This document shows positions 26,620-35,259 of a stretch of 64,000 nt of DNA, piece by piece (position 1 is the first letter of the stretch; every line of letters starts with the position of its first letter). The notes beneath the pieces are model-generated. The model was given only the letters and a program-made list of their open reading frames with translations, was not told where the DNA came from and made no database searches. The stretch comes from an uncultured Latescibacterota bacterium (lineage in GTDB: Bacteria > Latescibacterota > UBA2968 > UBA8231): assembly GCA_951813615.1 (NCBI GenBank), contig OX638377.1, positions 1,364,001-1,428,000 of the forward strand, written 5' to 3'. A program made the position numbers and the translations under genes.

Positions 26620-28965
26620 CTAATAGGCGACGGCGATGGTGTGCAGGACCGTATCGTCACCGGCGTCGGCACCGAGATCGACGCGCAGGACGTAGACGCC
26701 AGGCTCTACGGTTGCGCCACTGGCCTGAGTGCCATCCCAAGTGAAGAGGCGGTGCAACCCCTCGGTGACTGGAGTGAGAACGGCTACTTTGCGCCCGGCG
26801 AGGTCGAATACTTCCACTCGCGGCTCGCGGCCTTCGACTTTAAGGACGACGAACCGCACCTCCAGCCGGTCGTTGATGCCGTCGCTGTTGGGCGTGAGTG
26901 TCGATGAGGAGACGAAGAAGTCGTCGATGAGCTGACTGCTACTGGTCAGTTCGGGCAGCATGACGATATTGGCACGGCGGGCAGCCGGTTCGACCGACTG
27001 CCAAAGGCCCGGATGCGCGCTGGAGCCTAAGTCCAGCGCAAAGAGCGTGGCATTGCGCACTAAACGGGTGGTAAAGTGGACGCGGACCGAATCGTCTCGG
27101 ACCGGATCGGGTAAGGCGATGAGCAGGGAGTCTCCGCGCAGGGAAGCTGCCGCCGAGACGGTTGCTGTGCCCTTTTCCACGCTCACGCTGGACAGATTGA
27201 TCGGACCCGGCAGGTCGAGGCGCATTAGGTCGAAGCCGACGTCATCGGGGCCAGCACGAGGCAATAGAGTATAGGTGAAGGCTGTCTCCTCATTAGGGGG
27301 GGCACTGCGCGGCTCGACGCGCCCGCGGGCACTCTGGAGCAGCGCGTCGTCGAATTCAATCGATAGTGCGTTGACTGTGGGCGCGACTTCTGGGTGGTCG
27401 GTGGCGAGAATCAACTCCAGTTGCACGAAGCGACGCGGGCTTTGCGATTTAAAGGTTTCGCCGGAAAACTGGTACACATTGCTCCAAGCGTCCCAGTCCT
27501 CGCCGACGACTAGCGCGGTGTCAATGGCACCGCGCAACACTTTGGGCGAGCTATTCCATTTTTCTTCGGTTATTTCTTCGCCGATCTTGTTGTGGAAGGT
27601 ATAGATCGGTGCCAGCGCGTTGCCCGAACGCGAGCGCAGTTGCATTCTGGTTCCCGGCGGCAGGTCGGAGTCCCAGTGCAGGCCCTTGATGACTTTAGGC
27701 CGCTCGTCGCCGGTGATCTGGCCGAGGTCGATAAAGCCGGAGCGCAGCGATACTTGGGCGGGATAGCCCGGCGAGAACAGCATGAACTCGCCCCACTTGG
27801 ATTCTTGCCAATCGCGGTCGGTCAGGCCGTGCCAGAACATATAGCGCATCCTACGCGGCCTAAATTTATAGCGTATGCGATAGAGGCCATCCGCCTTGGG
27901 ATTGACGTGCGTGAGCAGGTCGCTGTAGTCGAGCGGCGCAGGTACGGGCAGGGAAGTGCCCACGCTGAGCGAGCCGTCCGAGACTAGGATGTTGTGACCA
28001 GGGCCAGCCGAGCCGCGGTGATAGCCCGCAGTGCCCTCAAAAGGTTGGAGTACGTAGAGGAACAGTTCATCGACGAAGAACACAGCGCCTAGATCGACGT
28101 AGAACCAGGTACCGGCCTTTTCCCAACCTTGGTCGCCGCGCCCAGAGGTGATGAGGTTAGTGGTGTTGATATCGGCGTCAAAGAGGTTATTGGGGGCGGC
28201 GGCTACCGTGCCGTTGAGGAAGGTGCCGCGCTCGGCGGTGCCGATGCTGATATTGTCGCCCACAGTAAGCACTTCGACTTCGGCGAGCGCTGCATCTGGG
28301 CTCTGGTCTTCGACGACGATACTGATGTACTGAATCACTTGGTAGCGGTTTTCAAAGGTTCGATCAATGGCCATAGCTGGATCGACCGTCAGGACGGTAT
28401 CGGCGGCCGGGTACTCGAGGGGAATGGTCAGGGAAGTGGCGCGGTTGGGTAGGGTGGTGCGATAGACTGGATCGTATTTGAAAACGTCGGCCGTGGCTTG
28501 GATGCGCGCGCCGGTGGTGCCATAGACGGTGAACTGCCGCAGCGGGCGGGCACCCTCTTGGTCGGGGAAGGTCAGGCGAATGTGGCGGGCGAGTACGGCG
28601 CGGCCCAAGTCGATATCGAGGAACCAATTTTTGAGTTCGTCAGCCGGGTCGGGCTGCCAGAAGGTCGCGGGATCGCCGTCGATGGCGTTTGTGGCTGTCG
28701 CGCTTCCGCTGCCGACCTGCCAGATTCCGCCGGCCACTTCGCCGCGTTTTTGGGTGGAATGGGTGAAGAGATGGGCGTCGCGGATGGCGTCCACTTCCTT
28801 GCGGTATTTGGTCAGGCGCAACACGCCCTCTGCATCCACCTGTACCAGCCCGGCAGGCATGGTCCAGCTTTGCCATTTTTCTGCGCTGTCGAAACTCAGC
28901 ATTTCGGCCCAGCCGGGAACGGTCGGCAAAGCGAGCCAAGCTGCACAGGCGACGAGAAAGCGCAT
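26620..28965 (-). CDS. Secreted discoidin-like surface protein, type A (pair 3)
   Basis: The 781-residue protein starts with signal peptide MRFLVACAAWLALPTVPGWA. The discoidin-like domain contains AIDGDPATFWQPDPADE and LDIDLGRAVLARHIRLTFP, and a second unit contains NLFDADINTTNLITSGRG. The middle segment has DAWSNVYQFSGETFKSQSP. The C-terminal module begins TPNSDGINDRLEVRF (NSDG in place of NGDG) with VEVFDLAGRKVAVLTP and ends IAVAY. Its closest relative is the pair 1 A protein (shared segments such as SRSGNALAP and LTSSSQLI). It begins one base after the type B stop, so it is translationally coupled. A 96-base gap follows before pair 2. Confidence 0.85.
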   Translation of the reverse strand: MRFLVACAAWLALPTVPGWAEMLSFDSAEKWQSWTMPAGLVQVDAEGVLRLTKYRKEVDAIRDAHLFTHSTQKRGEVAGGIWQVGSGSATATNAIDGDPATFWQPDPADELKNWFLDIDLGRAVLARHIRLTFPDQEGARPLRQFTVYGTTGARIQATADVFKYDPVYRTTLPNRATSLTIPLEYPAADTVLTVDPAMAIDRTFENRYQVIQYISIVVEDQSPDAALAEVEVLTVGDNISIGTAERGTFLNGTVAAAPNNLFDADINTTNLITSGRGDQGWEKAGTWFYVDLGAVFFVDELFLYVLQPFEGTAGYHRGSAGPGHNILVSDGSLSVGTSLPVPAPLDYSDLLTHVNPKADGLYRIRYKFRPRRMRYMFWHGLTDRDWQESKWGEFMLFSPGYPAQVSLRSGFIDLGQITGDERPKVIKGLHWDSDLPPGTRMQLRSRSGNALAPIYTFHNKIGEEITEEKWNSSPKVLRGAIDTALVVGEDWDAWSNVYQFSGETFKSQSPRRFVQLELILATDHPEVAPTVNALSIEFDDALLQSARGRVEPRSAPPNEETAFTYTLLPRAGPDDVGFDLMRLDLPGPINLSSVSVEKGTATVSAAASLRGDSLLIALPDPVRDDSVRVHFTTRLVRNATLFALDLGSSAHPGLWQSVEPAARRANIVMLPELTSSSQLIDDFFVSSSTLTPNSDGINDRLEVRFVVLKVEGREPRVEVFDLAGRKVAVLTPVTEGLHRLFTWDGTQASGATVEPGVYVLRVDLGADAGDDTVLHTIAVAY

Positions 28966-28966
28966 C

Positions 28967-30979
28967 TTAGTAGGCGATGCCTAGCGGGTGCAGCAGGCGT
29001 TCGCTGATCTCGTCGGATTGCAGCGCCACTTCGAGCAGGTAGAGGCCGGGCGGCAGGAGTTGTCCCTGCGCATCGCGTCCGTCCCAGCGAAGGTGCTGCG
29101 GTCCAGAAGCCTGCGGTGCAAACGACAGGCGTGCGACCTGCTGGCCATCCAGAGAATACGCCCGCAGTTCGACGGGTACGCTAGCGGGCAGGCGGAAGAG
29201 GGAATAAGAAACCTGCAACAGGTCGTTTACACCGTCGCCGTTGGGGGTCAAGACCGGCGTTGAAAAGCGCAGGTTCTGGATTGCGTTGACGCGACCGCCC
29301 TGTGCACTCAGCACGCGCAAGCTATTGGTCGATACGGCGGCCGTAGCATCTCCGCCCCGGATGGGTTGGGGCAAGCTCTCGGTCGCGGTGTCGATGGCCT
29401 CGCCTTCAAAAGTCGTGGCGAAGACGAAGACGTCGGCAGTGAACTCAATGCGGATGGGTGTGTTGTTGGCGGCGTGGACCCGCTCGGGCAACTCGATGAA
29501 GAACTGGTCGTCGTTGATCTCGACTCGGCGCGGCTCGACGGGCACCAGAGGATCGCCCATCGCCAGCGTCTGCAAGTGGACCCGGCTGCCGGTGCGGATG
29601 CGCAGCGCGTCGAAGCCTCGCTCTGAGGTGGCGAAGTCGGCGCGAATATCGTAGCTAAAGGTCGTTGTCTGCCCTAGGGCCACTTCGGTCAAGCCGCGTG
29701 CCTGCGGGTCGTCGAGGCGGGCGACTTCGCCGACGATCTGGCGCGCTAGGAGCGGTGCCTGTTCGACCCACAGCGAATCTAGGCGCGTAAAGGCGTCGAA
29801 ATCCGCGCTGTCGAGGGTGATTTTGAACTGGATATGGGAGCCGCTGTGCAAGTTGAGCGGCTGGTTAGGGGCAGTGAAGGCGGGCGACCAGAAGGTCCAG
29901 TTGTCCTCGTCGTAGGCCACGGACGCCCGGACTCCAGGCCGATCGCTGGCGACGTACCCATAGCCTTGCGACTCCTTGAGGTCAAACTCGTAACGCTGGC
30001 GCGAGACTTCCACCTCGCGGCCCTTGTCGTCGAATTCGCGGTAGATGTTGGGGTCTTGGTCGCTGCCGGTGCGCACTTCGACGCGTAGCCCGACCGCCGC
30101 TTCGGGGGCCGGGACCAAGGTGCCGTCCGCCATCCGCATGGAGGTCGCCGACCAGAACAGCCGACCAAAGTTCACTTCCGCGCCTAGATCGATGATTTTG
30201 GATAGATATAGTACGCGCTGTGGGACCCCGTGGGCATAGAGTTCAAAGTCGCCGATGGAGCCTGGCCGCGCTTGGCCGGATAGCGAGTTTTCTTGGAGGA
30301 CAAAGGTCGGATCGAGTACGGATTCGTTGCGCCGCCAACGGATGAAGCGGACGTATTGACGGGGCAGGTCGATTTGCACGGTGGGAGACAGGTTTTCGGC
30401 GACGTCGGCTATGAGCGGGCCGATGCGCGCGTAGGCGTTGTGCCCGTGCCATTCAGGATCGGGTTCGGTGGCGACGCTCACTTCAAAGGCAGGTACCGCA
30501 TCGTCGGCTAGCGGAGTGCCATCCGAGCGGAACCCACGCGGTGGCGTGAAAAAGCCGAAGCGGGTGGCCGGGACGGGCACTGCCACGTCAAAGGTAAACC
30601 AATCGAAGTTCCGCAGGTCCGAAGACGGGGGGTTGTAGGTGGTGCTGTCGCCATCGACTAGGTACGTGGCATTGTGTACGGTTCGCGAGTCGCCCAAGCC
30701 CCGCTTCCAAGCGCGGGGCCGCTGGCCATCGACATAGCCGATCTCGCGGGGAAATTTCCACGGGGACCAGTTGTCGAGGTGAGAAAAGACGGTTTGGGCC
30801 GAGGTCAGGTAGATGGGCTGGATGGCCCCGGGGACCGAATCGAAGTCGATGAAGATGCGGACTGAATCGCTCGCCGACCATGCAAGGCCGCCGCTGCCGC
30901 CGAGCTGCCAGGTACTTATTTGTGCCGACAGAACACTGGGCAGCAGAAGTGGGAAGAGGGTGGCAAAGATGCGGCGCAT
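28967..30979 (-). CDS. Secreted discoidin-like surface protein, type B (pair 3)
   Basis: The 670-residue protein has a signal peptide (MRRIFATLFPLLLPSVLSAQ) and the type B opening STWQLGGSGGLAWSASD. It has YLVDGDSTTYNPPSSDL and FTFDVAVPVPATRFGFFTPP, ASVAYDEDNWTFWSPAF, and the C-terminal module TPNGDGVNDLLQVSYS with LRWDGRDAQGQLLPPGLY and ending LGIAY. It lies first of the six paralogues in the run, 72 bases after the sugar-acid dehydratase. All six proteins end in Ala-Tyr, unlike other secreted proteins in the window, which end in hydrophobic residues plus Lys or Arg. A shared export or anchoring role for this end is inferred. Confidence 0.85.
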   Translation of the reverse strand: MRRIFATLFPLLLPSVLSAQISTWQLGGSGGLAWSASDSVRIFIDFDSVPGAIQPIYLTSAQTVFSHLDNWSPWKFPREIGYVDGQRPRAWKRGLGDSRTVHNATYLVDGDSTTYNPPSSDLRNFDWFTFDVAVPVPATRFGFFTPPRGFRSDGTPLADDAVPAFEVSVATEPDPEWHGHNAYARIGPLIADVAENLSPTVQIDLPRQYVRFIRWRRNESVLDPTFVLQENSLSGQARPGSIGDFELYAHGVPQRVLYLSKIIDLGAEVNFGRLFWSATSMRMADGTLVPAPEAAVGLRVEVRTGSDQDPNIYREFDDKGREVEVSRQRYEFDLKESQGYGYVASDRPGVRASVAYDEDNWTFWSPAFTAPNQPLNLHSGSHIQFKITLDSADFDAFTRLDSLWVEQAPLLARQIVGEVARLDDPQARGLTEVALGQTTTFSYDIRADFATSERGFDALRIRTGSRVHLQTLAMGDPLVPVEPRRVEINDDQFFIELPERVHAANNTPIRIEFTADVFVFATTFEGEAIDTATESLPQPIRGGDATAAVSTNSLRVLSAQGGRVNAIQNLRFSTPVLTPNGDGVNDLLQVSYSLFRLPASVPVELRAYSLDGQQVARLSFAPQASGPQHLRWDGRDAQGQLLPPGLYLLEVALQSDEISERLLHPLGIAY

Positions 30980-31051
30980 GGGCAGGACTTTCGGGAGACA
31001 GACGATCTATAGAAGGTAAATACGCAAAATCGGTCGTCTGGACAAGCGGCC

Positions 31052-32272
31052 CTAGGCCTTGAATGGCACCAGCCAATCCTCCTCAATCCCCAAATCGAAA
31101 CCCGGTCCGTGCGGCACAAATTCCAGATAGCTGTCTTTGGGCACCAGCGCCCCCGGCTCGGCTACTTCCTCCAGCGGGATTCCCGGATCCGAGCCGATGT
31201 AGTATTCGCCCCAGGGCGTGTTGGGCATTGCCCAAGTCAAGTGTTGACCATAGGGGTCGCGCCCGCCGCCGTGGAGGCAGACTTCAAGGCCGACGGCCTC
31301 GGCCATGTGGCAGATTTTGATACAGGCGGTCAGCCCGCCGACCCAATGAATATCGGGTTGCAGCACGTCGAGGGCGCGGTGCTCGATCATTTGCTGGTAG
31401 GGGTAGTGGGTGTAGAAGTGTTCGCCGCTGGCCAGCGTTTGCCAGGGCAGGCACTCTTTGAGTTTGATGTGGCTTTTGACGTCTTCGGGGATCAAACACT
31501 CCTCCAGCCAGCGCAACCTGTAGGGTCTGAGGCGCTCGGCTAGGCGGACGCTGTATTCGACGTCAAAGGCCATGTAGCAGTCGAGCATGAGTTCGCAATC
31601 GTCGCCGATCAACTCGCGGACTTCGGCGACCCGCCGCTCGTTTTGGTCTAGGCCCCACAGGCCGTCGGCCGGGCCGTATTGGCAGGGGAGTTTGAAGGCT
31701 CTAAAGCCCAGCTCGCGATACCAATCGACGTCGTCGCCGGTGGCGTAGGTGAAGATTCGCTCTCGGGCTGGGCCGCCGATGAGTTGGTACACGGGCTTTT
31801 GTTGCAGCTTGCCGGCCAGATCCCACAGCGCTAGGTCCACGGCGCTGATGGCAACGGTGGCAATGCCGACGGTGCCGAAGGGTTTGGAGACGCGGAACAT
31901 CATATCCCACAACTTGTCGATGGCCAGGCAGTCTTCGCCTATGAGGATATGGGCGAAGGCGTCCTCGATTACAGCGGCAGTAGGCCGACCCGCGGCCGTG
32001 CCCAAGCCCCAAGTGCCATCCTCGGCCGTGACTTTGACTGCGAAGCCGGGCCATTGCTGGGCGGCGTAGAGCTGGCGACGGGGCTTGAAGCGCGGAAAGC
32101 GCGACATTGGGTTGGCCACTTCGATTTCGGTGGGCCAGGCCTTGCGGCGGGGTTGGCTCTGCTGGGCAGGAGCCGTCGAGGCGGAAAGCGTCGAGCCGGC
32201 TTGAGATCGGGTGCTGAGCGTCGGGCCGTCGGGGCGTTCGACGCGGACTAGGTCGATGGATTTGATTTTCAT
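31052..32272 (-). CDS. Enolase-superfamily sugar-acid dehydratase (L-rhamnonate dehydratase-like)
   Basis: The 406-residue protein has the mandelate racemase/enolase layout: metal ligands D231 (LMLDCYMAF), E257 (WLEECLIPED), E284 (SGEHFYTHY), then D307 (QPDIHWVGGLT) and H334 (CLHGGG). The D307/H334 pair and the GEH and QPDIxWVGGLT motifs are those of rhamnonate-type dehydratases, which turn a sugar acid into a 2-keto-3-deoxy acid. A Ser/Ala/Gln-rich insert of about 35 residues lies near residues 15-45. Cytoplasmic. It is the first gene of the long leftward run that ends with a DapA-family aldolase. The substrate is not provable from sequence. Confidence 0.88.
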   Translation of the reverse strand: MKIKSIDLVRVERPDGPTLSTRSQAGSTLSASTAPAQQSQPRRKAWPTEIEVANPMSRFPRFKPRRQLYAAQQWPGFAVKVTAEDGTWGLGTAAGRPTAAVIEDAFAHILIGEDCLAIDKLWDMMFRVSKPFGTVGIATVAISAVDLALWDLAGKLQQKPVYQLIGGPARERIFTYATGDDVDWYRELGFRAFKLPCQYGPADGLWGLDQNERRVAEVRELIGDDCELMLDCYMAFDVEYSVRLAERLRPYRLRWLEECLIPEDVKSHIKLKECLPWQTLASGEHFYTHYPYQQMIEHRALDVLQPDIHWVGGLTACIKICHMAEAVGLEVCLHGGGRDPYGQHLTWAMPNTPWGEYYIGSDPGIPLEEVAEPGALVPKDSYLEFVPHGPGFDLGIEEDWLVPFKA

Positions 32273-32365
32273 TGCTTTAGATGCCTTAGAGCTAAATTTC
32301 CGTGAATGTATCCATGATGTTAGTATAGAACAATCTTGAAACTCTGCGAAAGGAGGATTGATCCC

Positions 32366-32707
32366 ATGAGCGGTCGCCGTCCCTTTAGTGAGTTGACCAA
32401 AGACTTCACGCCGGAGCGCCGTCAGCGCATTAAGGCGAAAAAGGCCGAACTGCGGGCCGCCATGCCGCTGTACGAGCTACGGCAGGCACGGGTTATGACT
32501 CAGAAGGCACTGGGCGAGACCCTGGCGGTGAACCAACCCGTCATCGCCAAGATGGAACGGCGGGCGGATATGTACGTCTCGACTCTTCGCTCCTACATCG
32601 AAGCACTAGGCGGACGGTTGAAGATCGTCGCCGAGTTTCCAGAAGGCGAAGTCGCAATAACCAACTTCTCGGACGCGGGAGACGACGAAAGCGGAGTTAG
32701 CGGGTAG
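32366..32707 (+). CDS. Xre-family helix-turn-helix regulator (HigA-like, apparently orphan)
   Basis: The 113-residue protein has a helix-turn-helix of the Cro/Xre type (ELRQARVMTQKALGETLAVN then QPVIAKMERRADMYVSTLRS, residues about 44-84), after a basic charged N-terminus. The usual role is DNA binding, as antitoxin or regulator. I chose ATG at 32366 (GGAGGATTG ribosome binding site). No RelE/HigB-type toxin is seen upstream (93-base gap to the dehydratase gene) or downstream (next gene is convergent). It is thus an orphan antitoxin or stand-alone regulator. Its divergence from the dehydratase makes that run a plausible target, but this is inference. Confidence 0.85.
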   Translation: MSGRRPFSELTKDFTPERRQRIKAKKAELRAAMPLYELRQARVMTQKALGETLAVNQPVIAKMERRADMYVSTLRSYIEALGGRLKIVAEFPEGEVAITNFSDAGDDESGVSG

Positions 32708-32733
32708 TCTCCCGGTAGCTTTACTGGACGACT

Positions 32734-33999
32734 TCAGTCCTTTTCTTGCTTTTTCGCTTCCCTAATCATTGACTTCAAGAGTTTTCCGACACCCTCAGCT
32801 TGGTCGAACTGCTCAATAGGAATAGAACGAATTTTTCCATCCACTCGAACACTGATGTCGCTATGCGTCATCCTAAACCAGCTCTCATCAAATTGAAACT
32901 GATACTTCTCAACGTCGCTGGGGACTTCCTTGGTATGAACTATATTGGACGTCTTTCTTAGCCTACTAATACGGGTCTTCATTAAATGATTATTGGATAA
33001 GTCTTGGACTAAGGCTTGAAAAACACGAACATCAGTTATAGTGGCTTGGGCTGCCTGATGAACAATGCCATGGGATTGAGGGACAAGGGAACACCAGCGA
33101 ACAGACTCATCTGCCATATTATCGGCACGTTGAACTATTTGGCGAGCTATTCCAAGATTCATACCTTCCAGTTCACCGAGCCAAGTAGCAATGAGTTTCA
33201 CCCCAATATGGTACTCCTGAGCTATTTGTAACTCCATGATATGAGCGACCGCATCGCCGGGAAAGTCCTCTACAAACTTGTTGTACTCATGGGTGAGGGG
33301 CAAAATACGGGGTTCAAAATCCTGAGACAATTCCAAGACTGCATTCGGAATCTCTTCCTTCCTTAAGCCATCGAACAAGAGTTGCCTTTCTTCCCTGTAG
33401 GCCTCCATCCCGTCTTTATACAGCATGAATCTGTAAGACATGGCCTTCTTAGCCACATCTGTCCTTGGAAATTCCGTTACGACCTTATCGTACCACTCTC
33501 GGGCCATAGTAAACTGATTGATATGGGAAGTGTATATACCCCACTGTTTTGGAGGGCTCCACCAAAACTGAGCGTTAAGAAGGTAGGATTGAGCCAACGC
33601 ATCACGCATCACTTCCTCCCTATCGCGTATCTCTTCCTTCGCGCTCTCAAGGACCAAGGCATCGTAATCTTCCAAAAGGTATTTAATCCCCGCTGATACA
33701 GTCCGGCCCTTTTCTGTATTGGGAAACTCATCAATAAGAAGACTCCACGTTTCAGTAGCTAGCCCTATGTCCTTATTGTTGAAGGCGATAAGCCCAAGCT
33801 GATATAAGGCGTCTGCCTTATCTTCTTCGTGGGCCTCGTCGTTGTATAGCAGGTCGATAAAGGCCCGCTTTGCGTCCACCTCAAGGCCGTGCATTTTGAG
33901 CATAAGACCACGACTAATCCGACTAACCGATGGCTCGGAATAACTAGGAATTGACCAAGCGAAAATCAGCATGGCTGCTGAGGTGAGTAGGTATTTCAC
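32734..33999 (-). CDS. Exported TPR-like helical-repeat protein
   Basis: The 421-residue protein has a signal peptide (KYLLTSAAMLIFAWSIPSYS, 2-22) and then TPR-type repeats, for instance ADALYQLGLIAFNNKDIGLA then TETWSLLIDEFPNTEKG, and later helices with the WYDKVVTEFPRTDVAKKA type. It resembles outer-membrane or periplasmic TPR proteins (YbgF/BamD-like) and lacks lipobox and recognisable enzyme motifs. I chose GTG at 33999, which has a strong AAAGGAGG site 7 bases upstream; the in-frame ATG-like extension to 34032 does not. The gene is visibly more AT-rich than its neighbours, so it may have been acquired. The 218 bases to dusB hold only short hairpins and no gene that I can see. Confidence 0.72.
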   Translation of the reverse strand: MKYLLTSAAMLIFAWSIPSYSEPSVSRISRGLMLKMHGLEVDAKRAFIDLLYNDEAHEEDKADALYQLGLIAFNNKDIGLATETWSLLIDEFPNTEKGRTVSAGIKYLLEDYDALVLESAKEEIRDREEVMRDALAQSYLLNAQFWWSPPKQWGIYTSHINQFTMAREWYDKVVTEFPRTDVAKKAMSYRFMLYKDGMEAYREERQLLFDGLRKEEIPNAVLELSQDFEPRILPLTHEYNKFVEDFPGDAVAHIMELQIAQEYHIGVKLIATWLGELEGMNLGIARQIVQRADNMADESVRWCSLVPQSHGIVHQAAQATITDVRVFQALVQDLSNNHLMKTRISRLRKTSNIVHTKEVPSDVEKYQFQFDESWFRMTHSDISVRVDGKIRSIPIEQFDQAEGVGKLLKSMIREAKKQEKD

Positions 34000-34217
34000 A
34001 ATATGCCTCCTTTGGACTACGGCTAAATCCATGTAGGATAAAATCTGATCTATCGCGTCGGAATCAAATTTGTGCAGCCGTCGAGAGGCTTGGGTGTCAA
34101 GCGTTTTTCAAGGGCGGGATGCCCTCGACTCCAGCGGCGCTGAGCTACAGTGAGAGGCCGCCCCCTAGTTTTGAGCTTCATCGTGCCTTTAGGCGCGACA
34201 CGCTTCTAAACGTAGCT

Positions 34218-35255
34218 TTACCCATTACCTCCCCATGCTAGGGCTTCGGCTTCGGTGGCTGATAAGGTGAGGTCGGCTTCTTCGGCTGCTGGTTCTTTCC
34301 ACTCAGCTAACAGATCGGCCAACTCGGCCAAGGAAGCGGTTGTCAGCAGGCGGCGGCGCAGCTCGGAGGCGCGGGGCAGGTTTTTGAAGTAGAGCGCGAG
34401 GTGCTTGCGCGTCTCGCGGACGCCGGTGCGCTCGCCTTTGTACGCGGTCATCAGGCGTAGTTGCTCCAACGCCAAGTCGATGCGCTCTGAAAGGGTTGCG
34501 CCGCTGCGGCCGGAAAAGAGCCAGGGATTGGCCAGAGCCGCCCGCCCGACCATGACCGCGGCACAGCCTGTTTCCCGCTGCATGAGGCGGGCGTCGTCGA
34601 GGGTGAGCACGTCGCCGTTGCCGATGATGGGCAGCGAGGAGGCCTCGACGGCGCGGCTGATCCAGTGCCAGTTAGCCTGGCCCTTGTATTTTTGCACGAC
34701 GGTGCGGGCGTGAATGGCCACGGCTTGGGCCCCGGCGTCCTCGCAGCGGCGCACCACTTCGAGGATATTGATCTCTTCTTCGTCCCAGCCTAGGCGAGTC
34801 TTGACAATGACCGGAACCGAGACAGCTTTGACCGTGCGCTCGACGGCTTGATAGAGCCGATCGAGATCGCGCAAATAGGCCGCACCACAGCCTTTGGCGA
34901 CGATCTTGGGCACGGAACATCCGAAGTTGATATCCACTATCTGCGCGCCGCGCCGCTCGAATTCCCGCGCCCCATTGGCGATCAGATCGATGTCGTTGCC
35001 GTAGATTTGCGCGGCCAACAGCGAGATGCCGGTGTCGGCGTAGATGGGCGCGTCGGAAAAGTCGAGCATCTGCATGCTCTTGCGCGAGCGGATGCCGATA
35101 TCGCGGCAGTTGATAAATTCGACACCGACCAACTGTGCTCCGAGGCGTGCGCAGATAAGGCGGAAGACCCAGTTGCTCACCCCGGCCATCGGCGCTAGGG
35201 TGAGGATGGGCATATCCTCCTTGAAGGGGTCGAGCTGATGCGGGCCGAGTTGCAC
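34218..35255 (-). CDS. dusB: tRNA-dihydrouridine synthase B-like
   Basis: The 345-residue protein has the Dus signature. An N-terminal barrel holds LAPMAGVSNWVFRLI. The family Cys lies in NFGCSVPKIVAKGCGAAYL (C in the loop used as general acid), with RLGWDEEEINILEVVRR and TGCAAVMVGRAALANPWLF (FMN-binding). It reduces uridines in tRNA using FMN and NADPH. I chose GTG at 35255 because MQLGPHQLDPF matches the usual DusB start and it begins 4 bases after the upstream stop; an ATG at 35213 would lose that N-terminus. Co-transcribed with a TPR gene. Confidence 0.92.
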   Translation of the reverse strand: MQLGPHQLDPFKEDMPILTLAPMAGVSNWVFRLICARLGAQLVGVEFINCRDIGIRSRKSMQMLDFSDAPIYADTGISLLAAQIYGNDIDLIANGAREFERRGAQIVDINFGCSVPKIVAKGCGAAYLRDLDRLYQAVERTVKAVSVPVIVKTRLGWDEEEINILEVVRRCEDAGAQAVAIHARTVVQKYKGQANWHWISRAVEASSLPIIGNGDVLTLDDARLMQRETGCAAVMVGRAALANPWLFSGRSGATLSERIDLALEQLRLMTAYKGERTGVRETRKHLALYFKNLPRASELRRRLLTTASLAELADLLAEWKEPAAEEADLTLSATEAEALAWGGNG

Positions 35256-35259
35256 GAGC

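Larger units (their letters stand above)
17696..30979 (-). repeat. Tandem triplication of a B-A gene pair
   Basis: The unit (type B gene, then type A gene, about 4.4 kb) occurs three times in the same orientation: 28967-30979 with 26620-28965, 24514-26523 with 22171-24507, and 20058-22100 with 17696-20047. Within a pair the gap is 1 to 10 bases; between pairs it is 70 to 96 bases. Protein order and lengths are conserved, but residues have diverged, so each copy seems to be kept by selection. Confidence 0.85.

Noticed and set aside
17696..30979. CRISPR-like or transposon-based origin for the six-gene repeat
   Set aside because: Repeat units are whole coding genes of over 2 kb with no spacers, no inverted ends and no transposase.
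32273..32365. A HigB-type toxin upstream of the Xre gene
   Set aside because: The 93-base gap is too short and has no toxin motif in any frame.
34060..34210. Possible tRNA or structured RNA between the TPR gene and dusB
   Set aside because: The stretch has a GGGC/GCCC hairpin and a CTCGACTCC-like piece, but no cloverleaf, no anticodon arm and no CCA end can be drawn on either strand.
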